64,000 nucleotides of DNA from Lunatibacter salilacus. GTDB lineage: Bacteria > Bacteroidota > Bacteroidia > Cytophagales > Cyclobacteriaceae. The notes beneath the pieces were generated by a model. The model ran no database searches. It was not told the DNA's origin and saw nothing but the letters and a program-made list of their open reading frames with translations. The stretch spans positions 186,001 to 250,000 of the forward strand of contig NZ_VOLC01000002.1 in assembly GCF_009797935.1 (NCBI RefSeq), written 5' to 3'. The position numbers and the translations under genes were made by a program. How positions within the stretch are numbered: position 1 is the first letter of the stretch; each line of letters opens with the position of its first letter. This document shows positions 35,181 to 44,993 of the stretch, piece by piece.

Positions 35181-36683
35181 ATGCAAATTCAAAAACTTTT
35201 AATAGCCAATAGAGGAGAAATTAGCCAGCGAATTATCCGATCAGCGCGTGAAATGGGTATCCGTACAGTGGCCATCTACAGTGAGGCGGATAGAAAAGCA
35301 CCCTTTGTCCGCTTGGCCGATGAAGCCATCTGCATAGGACCTCCGCCATCAAACCAATCCTACCTTCAAATGGACCGGATCATTCAAGTAGCCTTGGATC
35401 TTCAGGTAGACGCCATTCATCCGGGATACGGCTTTCTGTCGGAAAATGCGTCTTTTGCACAAAAAGTAGCAGATGCGGGAATCATTTTCGTTGGCCCATC
35501 GCCAAAAGCAATCGCCACCATGGGAGACAAGCTTAAAGCCAAACAAGCCGTATCCCGCTATGACATACCGCTGGTACCAGGCACCGAGGAATCCATCTCC
35601 GATATTAACAAAGCAAAGGAGATTGCATTGGAGATTGGCTATCCCATACTTATCAAAGCCAGTGCAGGTGGTGGTGGAAAAGGAATGCGTATAGTAGAAA
35701 ATGGGGATGACTTTGAGGAGCAGATGAAGCGGGCGGTAAGTGAAGCCCAATCGGCTTTTGGAGACCCCTCCGTATTTATTGAAAAGTATATTTCCTCTCC
35801 CAAACACATCGAAATCCAAATTCTGGGTGATCAACACGGCCATATCGTTCATTTATTTGAAAGGGAATGCTCGATCCAGCGTCGACATCAGAAGGTGGTG
35901 GAGGAAGCTCCCTCTGGTACCCTGACTCAGGAAGTCCGCCAAAAAATGGGGGAAGCCGCGATAAAGGTGGCTAAAGCCTGCGATTACTACGGGGCTGGAA
36001 CGGTAGAATTCATTGTAGATGAAGCCATGAATTTTTATTTTCTTGAAATGAATACCCGTCTGCAGGTAGAGCATCCAGTCACCGAACTGATCACCGGAAA
36101 AGATCTTGTGAGAGAGCAACTGCTTATTGCGGAAGGCAAACCCTTATCTTTCACCCAGGCTGACCTTCGGATTCAGGGGCATGCCATCGAAATACGGGTA
36201 TACGCAGAGGATCCGGAAAACAATTTTCTTCCTGATACCGGTATCTTGAAAAGATATCGCCCGCCCATGGGACCTGGCATACGGGTGGATGACGGTTTTG
36301 AGGAAGGAATGGAAATTCCGGTATTTTATGACCCGATGATTTCCAAGCTCATAGTCCATGATGAATCTAGGGAGAAAGCCATTCGTCGAATGATCCGGGC
36401 CATAGGAGAGTACCAAATCACGGGAGTCAAAAATACCCTGTCTTTCTGTAAATTTGTGATGGGGCACCCAGAATTTAGATCCGCCGCCTTTACTACCAAA
36501 TTTGTGGACAACTATTTTTTACATGAAAATTTGGAACCAGACTTCACTCCTGTTGAGAAAAAGGCAATGGCAGCCTTCGTTGGGACCTGGATAGCGGATA
36601 ATCAGCAAAACGGTCCCGCTCCCGGATCCAATACAGAAGAAAGAAACCGCTCCCCTTGGAAAAACAGGATAACTCATGGCTGA
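35181..36683 (+). CDS. accC: Biotin carboxylase subunit
   Basis: 500 residues from the ATG at 35181, giving the canonical start MQIQKLLIANRGEISQRIIR; the upstream ATG at 35094 adds an unrelated leader. ATP-grasp landmarks: HPGYGFLSENASFA, the glycine-rich loop ASAGGGGKGMRIV, ECSIQRRHQKVVEEAPS, and EMNTRLQVEHPVTE with the conserved Arg and Glu. It carboxylates biotin on a carrier protein using bicarbonate and ATP. It is slightly longer than Escherichia coli AccC, so the biotin carboxylase of a propionyl-CoA carboxylase is also possible. No biotin-carrier gene lies next to it. Its stop overlaps the maf start by 8 bases (ATGGCTGA). Confidence 0.92.
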   Translation: MQIQKLLIANRGEISQRIIRSAREMGIRTVAIYSEADRKAPFVRLADEAICIGPPPSNQSYLQMDRIIQVALDLQVDAIHPGYGFLSENASFAQKVADAGIIFVGPSPKAIATMGDKLKAKQAVSRYDIPLVPGTEESISDINKAKEIALEIGYPILIKASAGGGGKGMRIVENGDDFEEQMKRAVSEAQSAFGDPSVFIEKYISSPKHIEIQILGDQHGHIVHLFERECSIQRRHQKVVEEAPSGTLTQEVRQKMGEAAIKVAKACDYYGAGTVEFIVDEAMNFYFLEMNTRLQVEHPVTELITGKDLVREQLLIAEGKPLSFTQADLRIQGHAIEIRVYAEDPENNFLPDTGILKRYRPPMGPGIRVDDGFEEGMEIPVFYDPMISKLIVHDESREKAIRRMIRAIGEYQITGVKNTLSFCKFVMGHPEFRSAAFTTKFVDNYFLHENLEPDFTPVEKKAMAAFVGTWIADNQQNGPAPGSNTEERNRSPWKNRITHG

Positions 36684-37272
36684 AAACCCCATTTACCAAG
36701 CAGATAAACCCCATAAAAAAATAATCTTGGGCTCTCAATCCCCACGGAGGAGCGAACTGCTTAAAGTACTTGACATTCCCTTTTCGATACGCACCCAAGA
36801 GGTAGCGGAAGATTTCCCTTCAGATCTGCCTCATAGTTCCGTGGCTGGATACCTGGCAAAGAAGAAGGGGCTGGCCTTCCTCCCAACCTTGGCACCGGAC
36901 GAACTAGTGATAACTGCGGATACGGTAGTCGTGGCCGATAACCATCTTTTGAACAAGCCAGCTACAGCAGAAGAAGCTTACTCCATGCTATCTCTTTTAT
37001 CGGGAAAAAAACATAAGGTAATTACTGCGGTATATATGATGGATCAGCACAAACAAGTGCTTATTGAAGATGCCGCATGGGTGTATTTCAACGCCTTATC
37101 TCCTTCCGAGATAGCATATTATATAGAAACCTACCACCCTTTTGACAAGGCGGGCGGTTACGGTATTCAGGAATGGATCGGATATGTGGCCATAGAAAAA
37201 ATCGAAGGTTCTTTTTATACGGTTATGGGGTTGCCTATTCACAGGGTGTATAAGGAGCTATCTCAGTGGTAG
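36676..37272 (+). CDS. maf: Maf-family nucleoside triphosphate pyrophosphatase
   Basis: 198 residues. The N-terminal IILGSQSPRRSELLKVL motif is diagnostic, followed by the metal Glu region EVAEDFP, the catalytic Asp in ITADTVVV and the substrate segment DKAGGYGIQEW. The last block suggests the dTTP/UTP-type subfamily. Maf enzymes remove non-canonical or excess nucleoside triphosphates. It overlaps accC by 8 bases and so is translationally coupled to it. Downstream, a T-rich stretch at 37288-37297 could be part of a terminator, but no clear stem was found. Confidence 0.93.
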   Translation: MAENPIYQADKPHKKIILGSQSPRRSELLKVLDIPFSIRTQEVAEDFPSDLPHSSVAGYLAKKKGLAFLPTLAPDELVITADTVVVADNHLLNKPATAEEAYSMLSLLSGKKHKVITAVYMMDQHKQVLIEDAAWVYFNALSPSEIAYYIETYHPFDKAGGYGIQEWIGYVAIEKIEGSFYTVMGLPIHRVYKELSQW

Positions 37273-37474
37273 GATGGTTTTTTCCTTTTTTTTTTAAAAT
37301 CCGTTCATTCCATCTTACCAAAGCTATAGAGTTTGTTTTTTTTTTCTTATTAGATTTGGTTTACCTTAAATATTTGATTAATTTTTGTGGCAAATTCATT
37401 AAACTGGATTAAAATTAATCAGCACAAAGGCAGGTAATTGATCATCGGTTTTTGATACTTTAAAAGCTGCAATT

Positions 37475-40015
37475 ATGAATAAAAAAATTGAAATCGAAAC
37501 CCTATTAACCCGGTTTTCAGGAACGAATCTGGCCGGTTTGAATTTTTTGATAGAACTGGCTCTGGATTTAAGCTGGTACTGGGATCATTCAGCCGATGAA
37601 ATTTGGGAAAAACTGGACCGGCGTCTTTGGGAGGAAACCCATAATCCATGGGTCGTTTTGAAAACCGTGTCTTTTAATACTCTTAAGCTGTTTCTGGCGG
37701 ACCAGGCAATCCTGGATAAGATTGATGATTTAAAATCCAAGCAACAGACTTCAGGAAATTATTGGTTTCAGCAAAACCATGCAGATAGCCCATTGCAAAA
37801 CGTGGCGTATTTCAGCATGGAATTTATGTTAAGTGAAGCACTTCCGATTTATTCCGGCGGCTTGGGTAATGTTGCAGGGGATCAGCTCAAAGCGGCCAAT
37901 GATCTTGGTATTCCGGTAGTTGCTATAGGGTTGTTGTATCAACGGGGATATTTTCGTCAAATCATTGACCGGGAAGGGGCACAGCGGGAAGTTTACATTC
38001 ATAATGACCCGGGACAACTTCCCATTCTTCCCCTTCGAAAACCAAACGGAGAATGGTTGCGCCTAAAGGTGGAATTTCCAGGCCACACGGTTTGGTTACG
38101 AACCTGGGAGGTTCAGGTTGGTCAGGTCAGACTTTTTCTTTTGGACAGCAATGATGTGGCTAATTATCCAGCGCACAGGGGGATAACCAGTGAGTTGTAC
38201 GGGGGGGGCAATGAACTGCGCCTTCAGCAGGAAATAGTTCTGGGAATAGGAGGATGGCGGTTATTAAAAGAATTGAATATTGAACCTGAAGTTTGTCATC
38301 TGAACGAAGGCCATTCCGCTTTCGTGCTGTTGGCACGTGCCCGCCATGTAATGCGGCAAACCGGCTTGGCGTTTGAAGCGGCCTTGGCTGTTAGCAGAGC
38401 CGGCAACCTTTTTACCACGCATACTGGAGTACCGGCGGGATTCGACCGTTTTTCTCCCCACCTGATCGAACATTATTTAGGTGCTTATGCCGAACGGGAG
38501 CTGGGCATTTCCTTATACGAACTTCTCGCTCTCGGAAGATTAAATCCGCAGGACTCATCGGAACCTTTTAACATGGCTTACCTGGCAATTAACGGCTCTG
38601 GGGCGGTAAACGGAGTCAGTAAATTGCATGGCCAAGTGAGCCGTGAGTTGTTTCAGCCGCTTTTCCCCCGCTGGCCAAATGAAGCAGTACCCGTGAGACA
38701 TGTGACTAACGGAGTGCACATGCGAAGTTGGGATTCTGAAGCCGCAGATGAATTGTGGACTCAAGCTTGTGGAAAATCCCGCTGGATGGGTACGACAGAA
38801 ATGTTGGATGAGCATATACAGTGTGTTTCCGATGAGCAGCTATGGGAGATGCGGACCGCATCCCGAAAGGTTTTTGTTGAATTTATCAGAAAGCGATTAC
38901 CCGTAACATTAGCTGCTACAGGCACTTCAGCTGAGGAAGTAGCTTATGCAAACCACCTTTTTGATCCACATACCCTGACCTTGGGATTTGCCCGACGTTT
39001 TGCTTCCTATAAAAGGCCAACTTTGTTACTCTACAACCAGGAACGGCTACTTCGGATATTAAAGAATCCCTTAAAACCCGTACAAATTGTGATAGCGGGA
39101 AAAGCCCACCCCGGGGATTCCGAAGGCCATGCAATGATTAAGGAATGGGTATTGTTTAGCAGAAGGCATGATATTAGGTCTCAGGTGATTTTTATACCTG
39201 ATTATGACATGTACTTGGCAGGTCAGATGGTGCAGGGAGTGGATGTCTGGTTAAACACTCCCCGACGGCCGTGGGAAGCATCCGGAACGAGTGGGATGAA
39301 GGTATTGGTCAATGGAGGTCTAAATCTCTCTGAACTGGATGGCTGGTGGGATGAGGCATACCAACCAGAAGTGGGATGGGCTTTGGGTGACGGTAAATCT
39401 CATGGCAACGACCCCAGCTGGGACAATATGGAAGCGGAACAATTATACGATTTACTGGAAAAGGAAATTATTCCGGAATTTTACAACAGGGATGAATCGG
39501 GAATCCCGCGTAAATGGACAGCCAAAATCAGGAAAAGCATGTCCTTGCTTACTCCCAGGTTTTCCACTAACAGAACGTTAATTGAATATGTTACACAATA
39601 CTATCTTCCCGCAGCAGTAGCTTTCAAAAAACGCTTTGCTGCAAATGGTGAGATAGGATCAAGAATAGTTCACTGGAAACAGGTGCTCCGTGAAAATTGG
39701 CAAAACATAAAATTTGGGGACCTCTTAGTTGAACCGGTAGCGGATCACTATACTTTCAATATAAAGATTTATTTAAGCGCCATTAGGCCGGAACATGTTT
39801 CCGTAGAATTATATGCGAATGGTTTAGAAGGTTCTAAAGCAATTCAGGTTATGATGGACTGCACATCAGTCAACAACTCGGAAAATCAAGAATATAGCTA
39901 TTATGGCGAGGTTGATTCATCGAGAAACCACACAGATTATACCATTCGGATCATACCAGCATTTGAAGGTGTATCAGTCCCTCTTGAGGAAAAATTGATT
40001 CTTTGGCAACATTAA
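37475..40015 (+). CDS. glgP: Alpha-glucan phosphorylase (GT35)
   Basis: 846 residues. The N-terminal region (FLIELALDLSWYWDHSADEI) is the extension found in the long bacterial/archaeal type of glucan phosphorylase. The catalytic body has VAYFSMEFMLSEALPIYSGG, GLLYQRGYFRQ, HLNEGHSAF and the PLP-Lys segment RRPWEASGTSGMKVLVNGG with Lys near 609. The enzyme releases glucose 1-phosphate from glycogen or maltodextrin in the cytosol. A possible Bacteroidota-type -7 element TAGATTTG is at 37351-37358, with TTTG 15 bases upstream of it; the spacing is shorter than usual, so this is weak. It stands alone. Confidence 0.94.
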   Translation: MNKKIEIETLLTRFSGTNLAGLNFLIELALDLSWYWDHSADEIWEKLDRRLWEETHNPWVVLKTVSFNTLKLFLADQAILDKIDDLKSKQQTSGNYWFQQNHADSPLQNVAYFSMEFMLSEALPIYSGGLGNVAGDQLKAANDLGIPVVAIGLLYQRGYFRQIIDREGAQREVYIHNDPGQLPILPLRKPNGEWLRLKVEFPGHTVWLRTWEVQVGQVRLFLLDSNDVANYPAHRGITSELYGGGNELRLQQEIVLGIGGWRLLKELNIEPEVCHLNEGHSAFVLLARARHVMRQTGLAFEAALAVSRAGNLFTTHTGVPAGFDRFSPHLIEHYLGAYAERELGISLYELLALGRLNPQDSSEPFNMAYLAINGSGAVNGVSKLHGQVSRELFQPLFPRWPNEAVPVRHVTNGVHMRSWDSEAADELWTQACGKSRWMGTTEMLDEHIQCVSDEQLWEMRTASRKVFVEFIRKRLPVTLAATGTSAEEVAYANHLFDPHTLTLGFARRFASYKRPTLLLYNQERLLRILKNPLKPVQIVIAGKAHPGDSEGHAMIKEWVLFSRRHDIRSQVIFIPDYDMYLAGQMVQGVDVWLNTPRRPWEASGTSGMKVLVNGGLNLSELDGWWDEAYQPEVGWALGDGKSHGNDPSWDNMEAEQLYDLLEKEIIPEFYNRDESGIPRKWTAKIRKSMSLLTPRFSTNRTLIEYVTQYYLPAAVAFKKRFAANGEIGSRIVHWKQVLRENWQNIKFGDLLVEPVADHYTFNIKIYLSAIRPEHVSVELYANGLEGSKAIQVMMDCTSVNNSENQEYSYYGEVDSSRNHTDYTIRIIPAFEGVSVPLEEKLILWQH

Positions 40016-40319
40016 ACCTCAGAGTGCAGCTCCGAAGAACACGTTGAAGCGGGACAAAAGATTCCATACAGTAGGCTTTGGAAAGTTTTACTCTGGCTGT
40101 GTTGACTTTGAAGGTCTCTTAAAAGGCAGCTTTCACGGGTCTAAAGTTGAGATTTTATATGTTTTTCCGGAATACCGTGGAATTACTCTCTTCCCTCGCA
40201 CGTAGGTAAACGTGATGATATTTAGATGGAGAAATAGTCTATAAACTATGACATCTATCATGCCCTGAGTCCATCATTTCCGCCAAACTTTTTCTAAATT
40301 GTACGAAACAATGCAGTAG
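40016..40319. other. Intergenic region between glgP and the RND pump
   Basis: 304 bases without a coding frame. A short inverted repeat CACGT-AGGTAA-ACGTG lies at 40199-40214 and could be an operator. No terminator with a T run, and no recognisable riboswitch or tRNA. Confidence 0.5.
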
Positions 40320-43300
40320 ATGATTCACCGGATAATCACTTTCAGTGTAAAAAATAAATTTATTGTTCTTTTAGCTGTATTGGGTTTGGTCATTTGGGGG
40401 CTTTTTTCTTTCCAGCGCCTATCCATCGGATCCGTTCCCGACATCACCAGCAATCAGGTGCAGATCATTACCGTTGCCCGAAACTTGGCCACGGAAGAAG
40501 TTGAACAATTTATCACCTTTCCCATAGAACTGTCCGTGGCCAATCTGCCCGGGGTAGAAGAAATCCGTTCGGTCTCCAAATACGGATTGTCCACAATCAC
40601 GGTGGTGTTTGAGGAACGGATGGGTACCTATCTGCCCCGACAATTGATCGGTGAAAAGCTTGCACAGGCCAGCAAAGATATTCCGGCACATTTTGGCAGT
40701 CCCGAAATGGCACCCATTTCCACAGGCCTGGGTGAAATCTACCAATACACCCTGGAGACCCGACCGGGCTACGAAGACCGCTATTCGGTAATGGACCTGA
40801 GAGAGATACAGGACTGGTTGATAAAAAGGCAGTTGACAGGTATCAAAGGTGTGGTGGAAATCAATACCTGGGGAGGCTATCTAAAGCAATACGAAGTAGC
40901 CTTGCAACCAGAAAGGCTTCGGAGCATGGATATATCCCTTTTGGAAGTCTTAAAGGCCTTGGAGGACAATAATGAAAATGCCGGCGGTGCTTACCTGGAA
41001 AAAAACCAAACCAACTACTTTATCCGGGGAGAGGGAATGATCCAGTCGTTGGAGGATATCCGAAAAATTGTGGTAACCAACCGTGGCGGTGTGCCCCTCA
41101 CTATTGCAGACCTGGCAGAAGTACGGTTTGGCTTTGCCACCCGGTTTGGTGCCATTACTGGAAATGGACAAGGAGAGAAAGTACTGGGGCAAGTCATGAT
41201 GCTGAAAGGCGAAAACTCCTACGCCGTCATAAAAAACGTCCAAGAACGAATTTCTGAAATAGAAAAAACCCTTCCGGAAGGTGTGTACATCAATGGCTTT
41301 TTGGATCGGGCGGTTCTCATTGACAAAACCACCTCCACCGTTCAGGAAAATCTCATCTTAGGGGCCTTGCTGGTTATATTCATTCTGGTTATCCTGATGG
41401 GGAATTTTCGCAGCGGATTGTTAGTTGCTTCCGTCATTCCGCTTTCCCTGCTTTTTGGCATTTCTTTGATGAGTCTATTTCGAGTGGATGCCAATCTGCT
41501 GAGTATGGGCGCCATCGATTTCGGGATTCTGATTGACGGCGCAGTAGTGATAGTGGAGTATGTTCTATATCAAATGGGTAAAAAGTTTCCCGGACTGAAA
41601 GGAAATTTACAAAAAGAAGCGGTAGACAAGCTGGTTATCGATAGTTCCAATAGGATGATGAACGCAGCCATATTCGGTCAGATCATTATTCTAATTGTTT
41701 TTATCCCCATTCTAAGCTTTACCGGCGTGGAAGGAAAGATGTTTCGGCCAATGGCCCTGACCTTTATGTTCATATTGGGCGGTGCTATGATTCTCTGTCT
41801 GACTTACGTGCCAGTGATGGCGGCGTTATTTATTCGCCCTTCGGAAAATGAGCAAGCAACACTATCCGCCAAAATTATCCGCAAGGTACACGGTTGGTAT
41901 GAACCGGTGTTAGTACTAGCGTTGAATCATTACAAACTGGTTTTGATCACCGCATTGATCGGTTTTGGTCTCAGTCTTTTTATTTTTTCCCGCCTGGGGG
42001 GCGAATTTTTGCCTACACTGGATGAGGGCGACTACGTAATACAGCCGGTATTAAAACCTGGCACCTCCTTGACACAAACCATTGAAATTACCACAAAAAT
42101 CGAATCGATCCTGCTCAAGAAATTCCCCGATGAGGTGGAGCAGGTGGTCAGTAGAATAGGCGCTGCAGAGATACCTACAGACCCGATGTCCATGGAGATG
42201 TCGGATATCATTATCAAGCTAAAAGAACCCGGGGATTGGTCAAGGGCGAACTCCAAAGTAGAACTGGCCACATTGATGACTCAGGAACTATCGGTATTAC
42301 CGGGGATTACCTATCAATTTACCCAACCCATAGAAATGCGGTTTAATGAACTGCTTACCGGTGTGCAATCCGACTTGGCCATCAAGATCTTTGGGGAAGA
42401 TCTGGAAACTCTGTATCGGTATGGCTTGGAAGCAGCATCCATTATCAGGAACGTGGAAGGAATCGATAATATCAAAGTGGAACAATTGGTAGGCCTGCCC
42501 CAGATTTCCATTCAATACAACCGGGAAAAAATGGCCCTTTTTGGACTAAGCATTGCGGATGTTAATCAGGTGATCCGTACGGCCTTTGCAGGCAGTAGCG
42601 TGGGTACAATTTTTGAAAACGAGCGCAGGTTTGACTTGGCACTACGGTTGGACAGGGTAACAGTCAGTACTGAGGTAGTAAACGAACTGAGCCTTCCTCT
42701 GGAAAACGGAGAAAAAATCATGTTAAAACAAGTGGCAGATATCAGCTTTCAGTCAGGTCCGGCACAGATTTCAAGAGACGATACCAAAAGACGAATCGTT
42801 TTAAGCCTAAATGCAGGCGAAAGGGATGTGGAATCCATTGTTAAAGATGTAAGGGCATTGCTGGAATCACGGTTGGATTTACCAACGGGCTATTCTATTG
42901 CTTATGGGGGCCAGTTTGAAAATCTAAATCAGGCCCGGGACCGTCTCATCAAGGTAGTCCCTCTGGCCTTGTTGTTAATTGCCATTATGCTCTACTTTAC
43001 ATTCCATTCTATTTCAGAAACGATGATGGTTTTTCTAACCATTCCTTTGGCAGTTATCGGAGGAATTGTGGCCCTCTGGATTAGAGGCATGCCATTTAGT
43101 ATTTCTGCAGGGATTGGGTTTATCGCATTGTTTGGAATTGCCGTTCTCAACGGCATTGTGCTGATCAGCTACCTCAATGACTTGGAAAATAGTGGGGAAA
43201 GCGATATCCGCAAACGAATCCTGATGGGGTGTAAAAACCGCCTGAGGCCGGTTCTTTTGACCGCCTCCACGGATATCCTGGGTTTTATCCCCATGGCCTT

Positions 43301-43619
43301 GTCCACATCAGCGGGCGCCGAAGTACAGCGGCCAATAGCCACGGTAGTAATCGGGGGGTTGATCACTGCGTTTTTTCTTACCTTGATCGTTTTACCGGTG
43401 GTATATTTTGTAGTCAAATCACGGAAATTTCATGGCTTTCGCTTTCGCAAAGCTGCCATTTTTCTGGTTTTGGTGACAGTAATATCTTTTACAAGTCAGG
43501 CCCAAGAAAATCCGACAAATCCGGAAGTGGTTGGGTCCTTGGCATTGCAAAACAATTTTGACCTTGCCGCGGCAAGAATGTCTGTAATAAACTCTTTACC
43601 CCGCCATGAAAATCCGTAA
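40320..43619 (+). CDS. CusA/CzcA-type RND heavy-metal efflux pump with a vestigial TolC tail
   Basis: 1099 residues. RND inner-membrane proton antiporter: first membrane helix FIVLLAVLGLVIWGLF, porter domains, the TM4 proton-relay segment MGAIDFGILIDGAVVIVEY with its Asp residues, and the second membrane bundle ending in LIVLPVVYFVVKS. These features place it with the heavy-metal efflux group (Co/Zn/Cd or Cu/Ag). After the last helix come about 70 extra residues: a signal-like hydrophobic stretch (IFLVLVTVISFTSQAQ) and then VGSLALQNNFDLAAARMSV, which looks like the beginning of a TolC/CzcC domain cut off after about 30 residues. The stop overlaps the adaptor gene by 14 bases. Confidence 0.92.
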   Translation: MIHRIITFSVKNKFIVLLAVLGLVIWGLFSFQRLSIGSVPDITSNQVQIITVARNLATEEVEQFITFPIELSVANLPGVEEIRSVSKYGLSTITVVFEERMGTYLPRQLIGEKLAQASKDIPAHFGSPEMAPISTGLGEIYQYTLETRPGYEDRYSVMDLREIQDWLIKRQLTGIKGVVEINTWGGYLKQYEVALQPERLRSMDISLLEVLKALEDNNENAGGAYLEKNQTNYFIRGEGMIQSLEDIRKIVVTNRGGVPLTIADLAEVRFGFATRFGAITGNGQGEKVLGQVMMLKGENSYAVIKNVQERISEIEKTLPEGVYINGFLDRAVLIDKTTSTVQENLILGALLVIFILVILMGNFRSGLLVASVIPLSLLFGISLMSLFRVDANLLSMGAIDFGILIDGAVVIVEYVLYQMGKKFPGLKGNLQKEAVDKLVIDSSNRMMNAAIFGQIIILIVFIPILSFTGVEGKMFRPMALTFMFILGGAMILCLTYVPVMAALFIRPSENEQATLSAKIIRKVHGWYEPVLVLALNHYKLVLITALIGFGLSLFIFSRLGGEFLPTLDEGDYVIQPVLKPGTSLTQTIEITTKIESILLKKFPDEVEQVVSRIGAAEIPTDPMSMEMSDIIIKLKEPGDWSRANSKVELATLMTQELSVLPGITYQFTQPIEMRFNELLTGVQSDLAIKIFGEDLETLYRYGLEAASIIRNVEGIDNIKVEQLVGLPQISIQYNREKMALFGLSIADVNQVIRTAFAGSSVGTIFENERRFDLALRLDRVTVSTEVVNELSLPLENGEKIMLKQVADISFQSGPAQISRDDTKRRIVLSLNAGERDVESIVKDVRALLESRLDLPTGYSIAYGGQFENLNQARDRLIKVVPLALLLIAIMLYFTFHSISETMMVFLTIPLAVIGGIVALWIRGMPFSISAGIGFIALFGIAVLNGIVLISYLNDLENSGESDIRKRILMGCKNRLRPVLLTASTDILGFIPMALSTSAGAEVQRPIATVVIGGLITAFFLTLIVLPVVYFVVKSRKFHGFRFRKAAIFLVLVTVISFTSQAQENPTNPEVVGSLALQNNFDLAAARMSVINSLPRHENP

Positions 43620-44778
43620 CCTATTCCTCTCATTTTTAATTGTTAGCGGGCAACTGGCCTGCAATAGAGACGCACCCTTAGCCGTGGAACATGAAGATCA
43701 TAGTGGATCATCAGAGCCCCGCACCACCGTTCAGCTAAGCAAAGAACAGGAAGTCATTACCGGTATTCGCAGGGGAATATTTATTAAACAACCTCTTACC
43801 GATTTGGTTAAAGCACCCGGATTTATCGATTCACCGCCCCAGCACAAGGCCAGCATTAATTCCTTTACCACCGTGTTCGTGGAAAAAATACACGTTATCG
43901 TAGGGGATCCGGTAGCGAAGGGGCAGGTAGTGATCACGGCTTCCAGCCCCGAATTTGTGTCCATGCAGCAGGAATATCTGGAAACACGAAGCAATCTTGC
44001 CTCTCTTGAAAGTGACTTTGAACGAAAAAAAACGCTACGCCAGGATAATATTTCTTCCCAAAAAGAATTTGAAGAAGCACAGGCGAAATATCAGGTCTCC
44101 CGCGCAAAGTTATCCGCCCTGCAGAACAATTTGGAATTGATGGGTACCAATATAGCTTCCCTCGAACAAGGCTCCATTCAGTCGAAAGTTCTTGTCAAAA
44201 GCCCTATTTCAGGTAAAATTTCTGCGTTGCAAACCAATGTGGGACAGCATAGTGCACCGCATGAGGTGATGATGGAAGTGATAAACAGTGATCACCTGCA
44301 TGTGGAGATGAGGGTTTTGGAACAGGATATTCCAAAGGTAAAAGAAGGTCAGCCGATGATTTTTACCCTTCCGGATTATAAGGAGCAACTATTTCGGGGA
44401 TATGTTTACCGAATAGGAAGCACCATTGATCCTAAAGCACGTTTTGTCCAGGTACACGGGCATATTGATGCCGAAGACGATTCCTTTCTTCCGGGGATGT
44501 ATATTAACAGCTATATTGTGGTGAATCAGGATTCTGTGTGGTCGGTGCCCTCCGGATCCATAGTCCATGAAGGCAGCGACACCTTTCTATTCGTATTACA
44601 AGAAACCAACGAAGCGGGTAAGGTATATCAAAGAAAACAAGTCCGCACTGGAATCGAGGCCATGGGCTATACCGCAATTTTAAATGCTGACGAAGCATTA
44701 TTCAGAGACAGTGTGGTTGTAGCAGGCACCTATTACTTATCCAATGCATTGAACGAGGCCGGAGGTCATGACAATTAA
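43606..44778 (+). CDS. RND efflux periplasmic adaptor lipoprotein (CusB/CzcB type)
   Basis: 390 residues. The lipoprotein signal ends with GQLAC near residue 19, followed by a His-containing linker (EHEDHSG) that may bind metal. The adaptor layout is present: barrel-sandwich half, coiled coil (YLETRSNLASLESDFERKKT to LSALQNNLELMG), second lipoyl half (VKSPISGKISALQTNVGQ), then beta-barrel and membrane-proximal domains. It connects the RND pump to an outer-membrane factor. It overlaps the pump gene by 14 bases and is translationally coupled to it. No TolC-type gene follows, so the channel must be encoded elsewhere. Confidence 0.93.
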   Translation: MKIRNLFLSFLIVSGQLACNRDAPLAVEHEDHSGSSEPRTTVQLSKEQEVITGIRRGIFIKQPLTDLVKAPGFIDSPPQHKASINSFTTVFVEKIHVIVGDPVAKGQVVITASSPEFVSMQQEYLETRSNLASLESDFERKKTLRQDNISSQKEFEEAQAKYQVSRAKLSALQNNLELMGTNIASLEQGSIQSKVLVKSPISGKISALQTNVGQHSAPHEVMMEVINSDHLHVEMRVLEQDIPKVKEGQPMIFTLPDYKEQLFRGYVYRIGSTIDPKARFVQVHGHIDAEDDSFLPGMYINSYIVVNQDSVWSVPSGSIVHEGSDTFLFVLQETNEAGKVYQRKQVRTGIEAMGYTAILNADEALFRDSVVVAGTYYLSNALNEAGGHDN

Positions 44779-44993
44779 TTCAATTTCTGAATTGCTTCAT
44801 CCATAAACTAATTTTTTAGATATATTTACGGATTTAATTCATATTGGATTCTTTAAGGCCTGGTGAATAGAAATATCGGATCCCGGAGAACCAAACTGCA
44901 AGTCTTCATCCAAAAAGCTCTCAAAAAGGGACAAACTTTTTTATACCGAATGAACCAAACGCTAAGATTTAAAAAAATGGGGTATAATAGACC

